Assembly: GCF_032884065.1 (NCBI RefSeq)
Contig: NC_088868.1
Span: 5,211,647 to 5,275,646 of the forward strand
From: Artemia franciscana
Lineage: Eukaryota; Arthropoda; Branchiopoda; Anostraca; Artemiidae
Direction: 5' to 3'
DNA length: 64,000 nt
Part shown: one piece after another, positions 54,266 to 64,000 of the stretch
Numbering within the stretch: position 1 is the first letter of the stretch
How the letters are laid out: every line of letters starts with the position of its first letter
The notes under the pieces: generated by a model
What the model was told of the DNA's origin: nothing
Seen by the model: only the letters and a program-made list of their open reading frames with translations
Database searches by the model: none
Position numbers and translations under genes: made by a program

Positions 54266-55604
54266 GTAGGTAAACCAGTATCATCTTCAGATTTTCTTCC
54301 TTCTTATTTTATTTTTTTTTATTCCGTTTTATTCTTTATTCCTTTTTTCTCTGGTTTTATTATTCCATTTATTTCTTCTATTTTATTTCTTTTATCTTTC
54401 TCAAATCTTTTTTTGGCTCTTTTTAAGCAAAAATTAATCACAAAATGGGAAATTTTAGAAAGCCTTCTAATGCTTTCTCAAAAACCCCATGTGTATGCTC
54501 TCTGTAAAGAATTATACTTCAAAATTTTAGATTTTAAGAAGTTGAAGCTTCTTCCCATCATTTCGTAATGCCGTAAAAAAGGAAAAAACACTTAATTTAG
54601 TCATCGATCTCTGAAAGATGTTCTTTGGATTTTTTTTGTGTCTTGGAGCATCCCATTTTTTGAATTTGCAATTAAAACTTTGTTTTACATTTAAAAAAGA
54701 ATATAGTAATGAAGTATGTCAAATAAATCTGTATGTTATTTTGATCTGTATAATTTAGATATAGGAATGCATTCTGTACTGAATTTCAATGTTTAAAGAA
54801 AAAAAGGAAAACATTAACCTATAGCTTACGCAATCCTTGTCCCTTGATTTTTCTTTTACAGGTTTTTTTTATGTTGTATTTTGTTGTGGATGAACTCATG
54901 GAAAATACAGAATGTATTTTGTTGTTGGTCCAATGGGGGCCTAACAACGGATCTTTTTTAGCTCCTTTTTTATCTTTTTTAGCTCCTTTTTTAGGCCATT
55001 ACATTTAACTTGTATTGATAGAAAATATTGACTGTATGTTGTTTCCAAAATGTGAAACCACACTTTTTGTTTAAATTGCTGTGTAAATAACGCATATAAA
55101 ACCACAGCAGTTGATTAAATTAAAAAAAAATACAATGAGAATGCTTAAAAATAGTTTTCCTCAGACATCATTATTGCTATTATTATCACCAACATACAGT
55201 AAACAAACAATGCTTGTCGTTAAAGCTCTAAAATGCATCGGAGTCAGAAAACATTTTGTTCTTAAATATTTCATACATAAAGCATAGAAGAGATGCATTA
55301 TGGTATTCTAAAATACAAAACAGAATAATCATTTCAATAATCATTTTTGGGTAAGAAGCTTGCTATCTGTCTCTGTAAAAAACACTCACCAACTGAAACG
55401 TCGATTCGACGCCCTATGTGCTAGCAATGGCTCAGGAGGCCCCTTATTTATTTCATTTTCTTCTTTTAAGGCAACTTTTACCATCCAATTTTAACTTCTA
55501 AGACTGTTAATTTTCATATTTCTTTTTCCTTCAGTTAATGATATTTTTTGTTCCAGAATCCCTAAATCATGTAGATGCGCCTCTTTGACTATCTAATTAT
55601 CAAA
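54266..55604. other. KLHL intron 4, left part
   Basis: T-rich sequence starting GTAGGT, with no repeat or exon recognised. The frame open just after exon 4 is intron read-through. Confidence 0.6.
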
Positions 55605-55850
55605 GGGGTGCAAATTTAAAAAAAAGGGGGAAAGTGTAACTAGGATGTTATTCATAGGTATTAAAATCTCCCTCCTCCTTTATGTTAGGCTGTGTCACTG
55701 ATGGCCAGGAGTTTTTCTTTGTCATCACTTTTCGATTTTTTTTTAAGTAAATTGATTTAGCAATTGACTGACTCAAATTCTTTTCTTATCTCTCAGGATA
55801 GTATTTTCTTCAAATAAAAATAACGTATCTTCTTTTAAGTATTTCACTAA
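55605..55850 (+). repeat. Segmental duplicate of 58245-58490 in intron 4
   Basis: About 245 bp, ~90 percent alike by eye (gtaactaggatgttattcat, ctccctcctcctttatgt, gtgtcactgatgg, atttcact). The 58245 copy leads straight into the first decayed exon 5 acceptor copy; this one stops at the same point, in ttttaagtatttcacta. Confidence 0.9.
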
Positions 55851-56786
55851 ATAGCGTTGACTTCCTTCTGTTAAATACAAAAGAAAAAAAAACTGAGTCA
55901 TTTGGACCTAATTAATGTACTTTAAGGAGCTTATTTATGGAGCATAAGCATATTCTATGTTATTTTTGTTTATATTTTTTTAGTTTGCTTCTTTGGGAAC
56001 AGTTTTTACTCCATAATCTATGTTATCCATATTCTATGTTATTTTTGTTTATATTTTTTAAGTTTGCTCCATGTGGAATGCTTTCCGTTTTGCTCGCATT
56101 TCTTTTCTAATTTTGTCGTTTTTTTAGGTTATTTATTTACTTTTTTTCGTGTCGAAGTACTAATTCATATGTTTGACTTACCAAATAATTACGAGCTCAG
56201 CTCTCCATTGGGGCCGCATTTTTTTTGTTATACTGTTGTAGGGTTTTGGGTTGAGAAAACTAATTAATTCATTCAGTGATGAATTGTGGATGCTAAAAAA
56301 ATTAATGTCTCCCCCCTCAGGTAGACCGTAACGTCAAAGGGAACATAAAGGATAAGTGAATCCGGAGTTTTGCCACCTCTCTTGGGAATAAGTTAGGCCT
56401 TACCCCCATTTAATATGAATTGTTTATAAAGACTTTTGGCAAGCCTGTGGGAGATCATGGTATGAAATTGGAAGCTAAACCTCTGCTAATCTTAGGGAAT
56501 TCACATAGTTTGAATGCCCTCGATAAAATGTTAGGGAAATGAACGACTCTTGTAGGCTTAAGAATCCAGAATGTGAGAATAGATTTGAAAATCAACGCTA
56601 AATAGACAAAATAAAGGAAGAAACTAAACTAATATAAAGGAAGAGCAGGAAGTAATCCTTAGCATGATGATACTTCTTAGACTCATAGATGCCGTAGATA
56701 AAGTTTTAAGGAAAGAACTGTAGATTTAAGAGGGAGGAAGATGCGTCGACCAATTCTTCGCTCTTATATTAATAACTGAAAAGTGC
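55851..56786. other. KLHL intron 4, unassigned part
   Basis: It contains a doubled ~50 bp phrase (catattctatgttatttttg at about 55948 and 56028). No other feature. Confidence 0.5.
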
Positions 56787-57068
56787 CTGAATTACAGGGG
56801 TGTAATTTGATATGGGATCCAAATTTGCACCCCCCCCCTCCATATGGAATTTAGTTTTTACAAAAATTTTTGTCAAAATTAAGAGAAGCCTGTATAATTC
56901 AAGTATCAAGAAGAACAGGTCACTTTTCTTCACTATATCTTTGCCTTTATGGTAATATATGACTCGTTTTTCAGTTTTCACTTTCATTTTCACTAGATTT
57001 AAAAATCAGGCTCTAACTTTGCCCCCCCCCCCCCAGAATTTTGACTAAAGTAAGCCACTGCTGAATTA
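56787..57068. mobile_element. hAT-like MITE with perfect 8 bp target duplication
   Basis: The 266 bp element at 56795-57060 begins CAGGGGTGTAATTTG and ends TAAGCCACTG, and is flanked on both sides by CTGAATTA (56787-56794 and 57061-57068). The 8 bp duplication and CAG...CTG ends are diagnostic of the hAT superfamily. It is non-coding, with internal C-runs and imperfect terminal inverted repeats. Confidence 0.85.
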
Positions 57069-57535
57069 TCAGACCCCTTTAGCCCCCAGTTTTACTGATT
57101 ACGAATAGGCATTTGCTTGAGCTGGTAGAAGAGCTATAGCGAAGCTTCTATCCTTGTATGGATAGAAGCTTGTATGGACCATATGTATGGACCTTGTATC
57201 CTTGTATGGACAATATAAATAAATTAAAGCAATTAATGCTTTGTACGAGAAGGCTTAGACAAGATATAAACGAAGGAAAGGAGTGATAACGGGGGGGGGG
57301 GGGTGAAAGGAGTGAAGGGGGGAATAACCCCCCCTTCCTGAGTAGTATTGTTAGTATAGATATTTGATACAGTGAACATGCAGAAAGAAGAATAGCCAAG
57401 ATGTGGGGTATTTTTCCTGCTGAAAAAGATTGGGCGAAACGTAGGGTATCAACGACGAAGCGCTGGCTTTCCATCATAAAAACTAATAATAGGAAATTTT
57501 CAAGACAGGGAAATTTGTTCATAACTTAATTGAAT
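57069..57535. other. KLHL intron 4, unassigned, G/C-run rich
   Basis: A G run of ~13 at about 57291 is followed by a C run near 57329, with gaaaggagtga repeated between. There is also a small tandem of tccttgtatggac near 57150-57210. No gene. Confidence 0.45.
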
Positions 57536-57700
57536 ATTTCGGCTCTGTATCCAAAAGCCGTCCTCAGCAAAATGCTTCCATCAAATAAATACTGGTGAAT
57601 ACAGAGGAGTAAAATTAAAATAGACAAGGTGCAGAGTATTTTCTGCTGCCGAGAAAACTTTGGACGAACAGGAAGATAAGTTCTCGATATGACATGAGAA
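57536..57700 (-). mobile_element. Penelope-like terminal segment, third copy
   Basis: The reverse complement shares the module of 20857-20990: ctgaggacggc...gccgaaatat hairpin (57536-57567), then ccctgtcttgaaaattt and, further left at about 57445-57480, ggaaagccagcgcttcgtcg. No Penelope-like ORF is attached, so this is a solo terminal module. Confidence 0.6.
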
Positions 57701-57844
57701 TACTGAAAATCACTACTTACAAGGGGTGAAGTATAGCTCTTAAAAGCGAGTGTTTCGAAAGTTTGAGGAAAATGTGCTACTCTTTATTTAAAGGAGTTAT
57801 TCAAGGATCGTTCGAATAACCAATTGTCTAACAATAAGATGTAT

Positions 57845-58145
57845 GGAAACTGTGGTTTGATCCCACGTTCTAGGGCTATAATGAAATAAAGGTTTTGATG
57901 TTTAGGTCACGTTTACAAGATAACGAATAATAGGAACATCGTGCTTTCTGTATATCTAGGGCCAAACAAAAAACAGGATCTCCTTGAATAAGGAGGAGAT
58001 ACGTCATTGGATGAAGGAAAGACTAGGACGTCCTTGAATAAGGAGGAGATACGTCATTGGATGAAGGAAAGACTGAAACATGGAATAGATTTGGGTGGAG
58101 GGGATGCTTATGCAGCTATTTTAGTGTAAGGTGACTTGGGGCTGT
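57845..58145 (+). mobile_element. LINE 3'-end fragment with internal duplication
   Basis: Decayed non-LTR C-terminus: GHVYRITNNRNIVLSVYLGP, then a KEEIRHWMKERLKHGIDLGG-like block in another frame. The 45 bp phrase tccttgaataaggaggagat...aaggaaagact occurs twice in a row (about 57980 and 58032). Confidence 0.5.
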
Positions 58146-58244
58146 TAGAGTTTTCAACAGTAACATTATACGATTTTCAGGAATTTTATTTTTTTGAATC
58201 ATGGGGAATGCTAATGAGGAAGTAAATTATTGTTATAAGACTCA

Positions 58245-58490
58245 AATGGGTGCAAATATAAAAAAAAGGGGAAAAGAGTAACTAGGATGTTATTCATAGG
58301 TATTAAAATCTCCCTCCTCCTTTATGTCAGACTGTGTCACTGATGGACAGCAATTTTTCTTTGTTATCACTTTTCAATTTTTTTGTAAGTAAATTGATTT
58401 GGCAATTTACTGACTCAAATTATTTTCTTATCTCTCAGAATAGCATTTTCTTCAAATAAAAATAATGCATCTTCTTTTAAGTATTTCACT
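58245..58490 (+). repeat. Segmental duplicate of 55605-55850
   Basis: See the partner copy. This copy continues without break into the first decayed exon 5 acceptor copy (aagtatttcactgtgcaattc). Confidence 0.9.
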
Positions 58491-59640
58491 GTGCAATTCC
58501 ACGGAGCAATTATAATTCTGATGAGATTCGATTTTTGTGAAAATTCTTAATCTCCTATGCATTTTTCCTATAAACAATACTAACTTTTTGGCATTTTATT
58601 GGATTTTAGGCATTTGATACCTCAGGCATTAGGCTCGTCAGATTTATCTATCCAATCAATTAAATATAATTCCGAAAAGCTGAATTTTATGTAAAATCTA
58701 ACCCCTAAGTTAGTTTTTCTATATATAATTGTCATGTTTGCTCTTTAGACATTTGATGCATCAGATCTATTAATTTAATCAGTCAAATATAATTCACACA
58801 ATTGTCGAGGGTTGTGTAACTTCAACCCCCAAGTTAATTTGTTTAACTTGGTTAGGGTCAGGTTTAACCTAACCCCAAGTTAGTTTGTTTTCTACAAGTA
58901 ATCTGAATGTCCGCTCTTTCGGTGCATTCGATTCATCAACACAATCGATCAAATATAGTTCTGGCAAGGGGGAAGCTTTGTGTACGTTCTAACCTCTAAG
59001 TTAATTTTTTTCCTGTAATTAGTTGTAATATTTCTCTTTAGGCCTTTGATGCGTTGAATTCATCAATCCAATTGATCAAATATAATTCAGACAATTGACG
59101 AATATTATATGAATTTTCTCTTGTTAGCTTAAACCTCTCGAGTGTTGGATTTTCTTATTTTTATCGCCCGAAACGAAACTATCCCAGAGATGAGTGCCGT
59201 GTCTCTTCTTTCTAGGTACTTAGCAGTGTAATCCGAGGATCGATTCTAGTTCAGGCAACTGTTGATTCTTGTCTATTTATGTCGAATTTAAAGTGTTTGG
59301 TGCATTGGACTCAATGTATAAAATATATTTTACACTGTGTGCATACTTTTATCTCTCCCTTTTCGACTTCAATTTCAAGAGCGTCTAGTTTTATCAAATT
59401 TCTTGTCTCTGAAATCAGTATTTTCTTTAGATAGAAGGAGAATCCGATGCGCCAAGTCTTGTTTAGACAACCTTGTCGACTTTATATCATCGATAGTCGA
59501 TTTTTTTTCTTCAGCGTCGAATTTTATTTGGTACTTAATCCGTCGGGTCATGAATCCGACGGGTCAAATCTTTTTAGTCGAACCTAGGCTATTATCTCTC
59601 CCGTCTATTTAATTTCTCGGATGTTGAAAGTATTTTTTAA
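58471..59640 (+). repeat. Decayed tandem copies of the exon 5 acceptor and exon start
   Basis: About nine copies of the sequence around the exon 5 3' splice site lie upstream of it, near 58471, 58605, 58744, 58913, 59036, 59211, 59290, 59420 and 59525, spaced ~105-175 bp. The reference is ctttag|GTATTCGACAG, TGCAATTCGG, TGGATCAAATCTAATTTAGA. Copies read, for example, tctaggtacttagcagtgta plus atccgaggatcg (59211), tttaggcctttgatgcgttg (59036), and aatccgacgggtcaaatctt plus tttagtcgaa (59552). An intron half-unit (taacctctaagttaattttt, ttctctttagg) also recurs. All copies carry substitutions, stops and gaps. Confidence 0.8.
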
Positions 59641-59683
59641 AGTAATATGTTCCATAAATGAAAATAATGTTTCTCCTCTTTAG

Positions 59684-59959
59684 GTATTCGACAGTGCAAT
59701 TCGGTGGATCAAATCTAATTTAGACGAGCGTCGGCAATACGTCTTTGAAATTTTAATTCATGTTCGACTTCCTCTCATATCAACTCGTGCTTTGCAAGAA
59801 TCAGTTGATTGCCTGAAAGATATCAGTCTTAAGGTGGCTCTCAAGAGTGTTCAGAAAGACGTAGAATTCCAGAAAGGGAGTCTCGTGACTTTATCTGTGG
59901 AGCCACGAAAGAGAGCCAAGAAACACATTTTCTTGATTGGAGGATGCAAACGAAAGTTG
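59684..59959 (+). CDS. KLHL-family protein, exon 5 (residues 210-301, end of BACK, first Kelch blade)
   Basis: The acceptor ctcctctttag precedes GTATTCGACAG in phase 0. It reads VFDSAIRWIKSNLDERRQYV, then LIHVRLPLIS (the BACK 'VF.A...W...D...R......LL..VRLPL' signature), then FQKGSLVTLSVEPRKRAKKH and IFLIGG, the start of the first Kelch strand. 92 codons, donor GTAGGT after TTG in phase 0; reading on past the donor gives a stop within five codons. Its acceptor region has been tandemly amplified upstream and its 3' end duplicated downstream, yet the exon itself is intact. Confidence 0.95.
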
Positions 59960-60013
59960 GTAGGTTCTATGTGAGTTTTCTGTAATCTAAGTGTAGTTCT
60001 ATGTAATCTAAAG

Positions 60014-60150
60014 AAGGTGAACGAAAGGCTTCAGAAGATATGAGATTCAAGAAAGGAAGTCTTGTTAGGTCATCTGTGGAGCCTCGAAAAAGAGCCAAGA
60101 AACACATTTTCGTCATCGAGGAATGCAAAGAAGTGTGAAAGCTTTATGTA
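60014..60150 (+). pseudogene. Degenerate duplicate of the 3' end of exon 5
   Basis: About 54 bp after the exon 5 donor, the last ~95 exon bases and ~40 intron bases recur: FKKGSLVRSSVEPRKRAKKH and IFVIEECKEV followed by a stop, against FQKGSLVTLSVEPRKRAKKH, IFLIGGCKRKL in the true exon. No good acceptor precedes it, the GG of the Kelch strand became EE, and the donor is lost (gtgtga). It looks like a non-functional tandem duplicate, though an unusual splice form cannot be excluded. Confidence 0.88.
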
Positions 60151-60422
60151 AGTTTTCAGACGAAAGTGCTGATACTCTGCAAGAATAGGGGCCACATCAT
60201 CAATTAATAAAGTGCATCGGGGGTAGGAGTAATCCCTCCAAAGACCAGCCATTTTCTTACATAAACGTCTGAGTCATTAAATCTTGTTTAAAGCATTCTT
60301 TAATTAATCTTAAGAGAAGCGTCTGTATTTTTCTAAAATTTTAAGGCTTCGAAACTTATATAAAAAAAAATAATAATAATAATATAAAAGAATGATAGTT
60401 AAATATATTGATAGTTAAAAGA

Positions 60423-62015
60423 ATGGTTGAATTTTTGGAGAGTAAATCATTTTTTAATCCAAATCAATTTGGTTTTCGGAAGGGTTTATCTACTGAGCAT
60501 GCTGTTTTATTTTTGACAACTTTTGTGAATGATGCGTTGGATAATGGTATGAAAGTCGCTTCTGTTTTGTAAAAGCTTTTGACTGCGTTGACCATTTTAT
60601 ACTCATTGCCAAATTAGAAAATTACGGTTTTAGAGGACCATTTCTTGAATTACTGTCCTCGTTTTTAAAAGAAAGAACTCAATATGTACAACTAGGAGAT
60701 AATGTTTCTTCAGTCAGTAGTGTTAAATTTGGAGTACCTCAAGGATCTGTTCTTGGTCCCCTGTTATTTCTAATTTTTATAAATGATTTATGTAGAGCTT
60801 TTAATATGATTTCGTATGATCTTGACATTGGATGTGACGGGGAAAAAGTAATTGTTCCCAGCTTTGCGGATGACACTCATATAACTGTGGCTGCACGAAC
60901 AGGAATTCAGCTGTTGAGTCGTATTAGTTCTTGTCTGGAGTTTGTACACAATTGGATGAAGCTTAATAAGTTAAATTTGAATTATAGTAAATCTTGCTTT
61001 TTATTGTATGGTAGGAGCTCAAATTATTACCCTTGGATAGATAGACTTAATATTGCTGATATGGGTATTCTAAGAATGAATTGTACAAAATATCTAGGAG
61101 TTTTAATTGATGAATGTCTCAGCTTTAGAGAACATATAGATTATATTAGTCTTAAACTCGCTAGGAATGTTGGCATTTTAAGAAAGTTGCAGTATATTTT
61201 CCCAAGAGATATTTTAAGAACAATGTATTATTCCTTAATTCATCCTTATCTGCTATATTGTTGCAATGTTTGGGGTAGTACATTTCCTTCTCATCTCGAT
61301 CGTGTTCGAGTTTTTCAGAATAAAGCGCTTCGAGTGTTATGTGGTGTAGGTTTTAAAGACTCGGTACAAAAGAGGTATATAGAATGCAAAATCTTGCCTT
61401 TAGCAGGACTTATTATTTTTTATCGAAGCCTGTTTATATATAAATATTTTCAAAATTGTTTACCAATATGTTTTAAAAGTATGTTTGAATTAGGAAGTGA
61501 TATTCATACACATTCTACGAGATAGTCCGATATAATTCGTCGTCCGCTTACTATTACTCGTAGATCTCAATTCTCTATTCGGCATCTAGGACCCCGTGCA
61601 TGGAATTGTTTACCTACGACTTTGAGAAACTTGGATAGCTTTCTTGAATTTCGGCGGGAATTAAAGCTATTTTGCCTTAATATTTATGGTTTTGATAGTT
61701 GAGTGGACCTCAAGTGGAGCCAAGATGTTGGTTTTGATTTTGACGATACTGGTAAAGTGGTTTTAGTTTCTTTTTGTTTTGTCTCTTTTGAAGTGTAAAT
61801 CCGTTTCGATTGAAATGCAGGGTAATTGATTTTTTCTTCTTCTTCTTTCTTTCTTTTTTCTTTTCCTTTTCTTTTCTTTTTATTTTTTCTTCTTTTTCGT
61901 ATTGTTTTATATGTATGTGTGTTGGGGTTGTAAGCCCAAACAAGCTTTGCTTCGGGCCATTTGCTTGTTTTGTTTTGTTATTTATATTAATAAACCCATC
62001 TTTTTCTCTCTAATA
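60423..62015 (+). pseudogene. Jockey-type LINE, 5'-truncated, in KLHL intron 5
   Basis: It starts inside the RT domain (NQFGFRKGLSTEHAVLFL). A small deletion at about 60566-60570 removes the LDL of motif A and shifts frame; the next frame runs from KAFDCVDH through VPQGSVLGPLLF (motif B) and PSFADDTHI (FADD, motif C) to KYLGVLIDE and a thumb segment. A TAG at 61524 interrupts the tail, which resumes in the same frame (RRPLTITRRS, LGPRAWNCLP) to about 61700. The 3' UTR is pyrimidine-rich and ends with taataaac near 61990. No endonuclease domain remains. Confidence 0.88.
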
Positions 62016-62360
62016 TAAGACAGGTCTAACCAAATGCATGAACATTGAAATGCACACAAACATCCGGGGAAGGGTTCGGTGGCAAAAGAGGGACGTGCTC
62101 TGGATACCAGAGTGAGGGGACTCAGAAAGGACACATTAAATTATTTTTAGGCTATAAAGACTAACATTTCTATGAAAAATCACACGGAAAGGATATAACT
62201 TCCACTACTAAAACATATTGTATAAGTTAGATGGTGAAATTCAGTATAAACGACATATTTGAATCTAAATTAAATTAAACTTGTTGAGTTGTTAGAATTT
62301 AAAATTATTAAACTTTTTACATTAGACCTCCGCTTCTCCTCTACTTCTAGAGGCACACAA

Positions 62361-62840
62361 AGTGTGAATGAAGAGCTTTGATCTTCTTAGGTGGGTAATA
62401 GATATACTCCCACTTGGGGAACACCCTTATGCTAATGGAATGCCTCTCTTGCTTGTATATCCTTGGAACGTATTTTTATGCCCTGTTTGTCGCTGTGTTC
62501 CTTCTACTTGCTGCTGGAGAAGTGTGAATGAAGACCTTTGTTCATCTTAGGTGGGTAATAGATATACTCCCACTTGGGGAATACCCTTGTGCTAATGGCA
62601 TGCCTCTCTTGCTCGTATGTTCTTGGAACGTGTTTTTATGCCCTCTTTGTCGCTGTGTTCTTTCTACTTGCTGGTAGAGAAGTGTGAATGAAGAGCTTTC
62701 ATCATCTTAAGTGGGTAATAGATATACTCCCACTTTGGGAATACCCGTATGCTAATGGCATGCCTTTCTTGCTCGTATGTCTTTGGAATGTATTTTTATG
62801 CCCTCTTTGTCTCTGTGTTCCTTCTACTTACCGCTGGAGA
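62361..62840 (+). repeat. Three-copy tandem repeat, ~160 bp unit
   Basis: Units begin gtgtgaatgaagagctttga and contain gtgggtaatagatatactcc, atgctaatgg.atgcct and ttttatgccctstttgtcgc. Copies start near 62361, 62522 and 62682. The open frames across two of them (both start MKSF) reflect the shared sequence and have no domain. Confidence 0.9.
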
Positions 62841-63546
62841 AATATGTTTGGCAATCTGGATTCTGGCACATGACTTACATTCTGATGATGCTACCATCTT
62901 TGTTCTCTGATCATATCAGGTATGTCTATTCTAAATAATGTGATAGTTCTCTTCTCGGTACCATTATTAGTTCAAAGTCAACACGAGCTGACTGAACATC
63001 TGTTAAGGAATGGTTACAAAAGTAATTGGTAAATAAAAACACGAGAACTTTCAAGACCAATTAAGAAACTTGGTATACATGCAAGATCACGTAGCGAGAA
63101 TAAAATATTATTGTTGATAACATACTATTAACGATATATGGGAAAATTCTGTCGGAATTTTTTGAGTTAAATTTTAGGATAACCTTTTTTCATTGCGATA
63201 TTCAAACATAAAAAAAAGAAGAGAAACCAAGAACCGGAAAACCTATGATGAGAATACAAATGAATGATATAATTAAGATTTTTAAAGTTTAAAATTTTTT
63301 TTTCAAAATCGTAAATCAGTTTTTCAGTAGATACTCTGGGAGCGACAGAATTTGATTCCATCACCTTAAAAATATAAGGCTGTTCCTAACGACTTTTTAT
63401 ATGGTCTCGCCCAAGTGAAACTGATTTTTTTTTTATACAGTAGAAAACGTTTTAATTACGGGTAATGATGAGAGGGTAATAGCGACTTGTAGTTTCATTG
63501 TAATACCATAAGAGTCAAAATTTATAATATTTTTATTCTTTTTTAG
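62841..63546. other. KLHL intron 5, right end
   Basis: Unique AT-rich sequence ending in a strong acceptor (tattcttttttag). Nothing else recognised. Confidence 0.6.
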
Positions 63547-63732
63547 ATTGATCAAACAAGATCATGGGAGTATACGTACGACTCTGTGCTTAAGTTTGAC
63601 ACTTTTAGTCAGGTGTGGACTATGGCGAGTCCAATGAAGATTGGACGAATATTACCGGGCATTGCACATATGAATGGACGGATTTTTGTCATTGGAGGGG
63701 AACAGGAGAGCCAAATATTGGCTAACGGTGAA
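63547..63732 (+). CDS. KLHL-family protein, exon 6 (residues 302-363, Kelch repeats)
   Basis: It reads IDQTRSWEYTYDSVLKFDTF, SQVWTMASPMKIGRILPGIA, then HMNGRIFVIGGEQESQILAN, GE. This shows the Kelch pattern: a tyrosine/aspartate pair, W six residues on (QVWT), 'MKIGR...G.A...GRIFVIGG'. Acceptor ttttttag; most likely donor GTGAGC after GAA in phase 0 (62 codons). An alternative GTGAAG six bases earlier would drop two codons and is weaker. Further Kelch repeats and the 3' end must lie beyond 64000. Confidence 0.92.
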
Positions 63733-64000
63733 GTGAGCACCTTTTTTTTTAAATTTTCTATAAATATTGTTTCTTTACCGTCGTGAGATTTTCTTGTAAG
63801 GCGTTTTATGTAGTTTTTTCCCTTGTAATTGCTGATAGCGTACTATCAGAAATCGGGAGCATCCTCTCCTGAAAAGTTTTCAGTAAAACAATAAGAGAAG
63901 AATGACAAATCTCCCTACTACCTACATGTAAGCTTTAGCAAATCGTTTTTTAACTAATCTACAAGTTTCGTTAGAATTGCGTTATGAAAAGTGAGACAAC
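63733..64000. other. Start of KLHL intron 6
   Basis: Begins GTGAGC and runs off the window. No feature seen. Confidence 0.6.

Noticed and set aside
57419-57445. Hammerhead ribozyme core in ctgctgaaaaagattgggcgaaac
   Set aside because: CTGA and GAAAC are present but the required GA after CTGAN and a stem II cannot be formed.

Overview
This is a eukaryotic, animal nuclear genome window. It is AT-rich, has few coding bases, and holds spliced exons of two conserved animal genes in a large mass of transposon remnants, minisatellites and long (TA)n tracts. The Penelope-like, CR1/jockey-like and hAT-like remnants, foldback repeats and long introns suggest an invertebrate. An arthropod, perhaps a branchiopod crustacean, is my impression only; nothing here proves it. 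I see no prokaryotic operon, rRNA, tRNA or CRISPR array.

The two genes are divergent. On the minus strand, exon 1 (27864-28013) and exon 2 (12500-12682) encode the N-terminal part of an NPEPL1-type M17 aminopeptidase. A 15.2 kb intron separates them, and later exons were not found below 12500. On the plus strand, six exons (42443-42619, 44434-44578, 47231-47369, 54100-54265, 59684-59959, 63547-63732) join phase-perfectly into 363 residues of a BTB-BACK-Kelch (KLHL family) protein. The remaining Kelch repeats lie past the right edge. KLHL intron 3 uses a GC-AG splice pair.

Layout. 456-4055: a nearly full CR1/jockey-type LINE with two disabling changes. 4056-12499: non-coding, weak repeats. 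12500-28013: NPEPL1 exons and their giant intron, which holds a 171 bp array, (TA)n and poly(A) tracts, two inverted Penelope-like copies (one split by a foldback 'repeat A'), a ~430 bp tandem array and a palindromic foldback element. 28014-42442: intergenic, with nested repeats including three further repeat A copies and a hAT-like composite that interrupts a 148 bp array. 42443-64000: the KLHL gene. Its intron 3 is mostly five unrelated tandem arrays, intron 4 ends in decayed copies of the exon 5 splice acceptor, and intron 5 holds a second LINE.

The strongest unexplained pattern is that tandem arrays abut or include 3' splice acceptors. NPEPL1 exon 2 has four more copies of its acceptor plus about 66 exon bases at an exact 171 bp period. 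KLHL exon 5 has about nine decayed copies of its acceptor and exon start over 1.2 kb, plus a degenerate copy of its 3' end just downstream. A 148 bp array also runs into the acceptor-like site before KLHL exon 1. This looks like recurrent local amplification at intron-exon borders, producing arrays of decoy splice sites.
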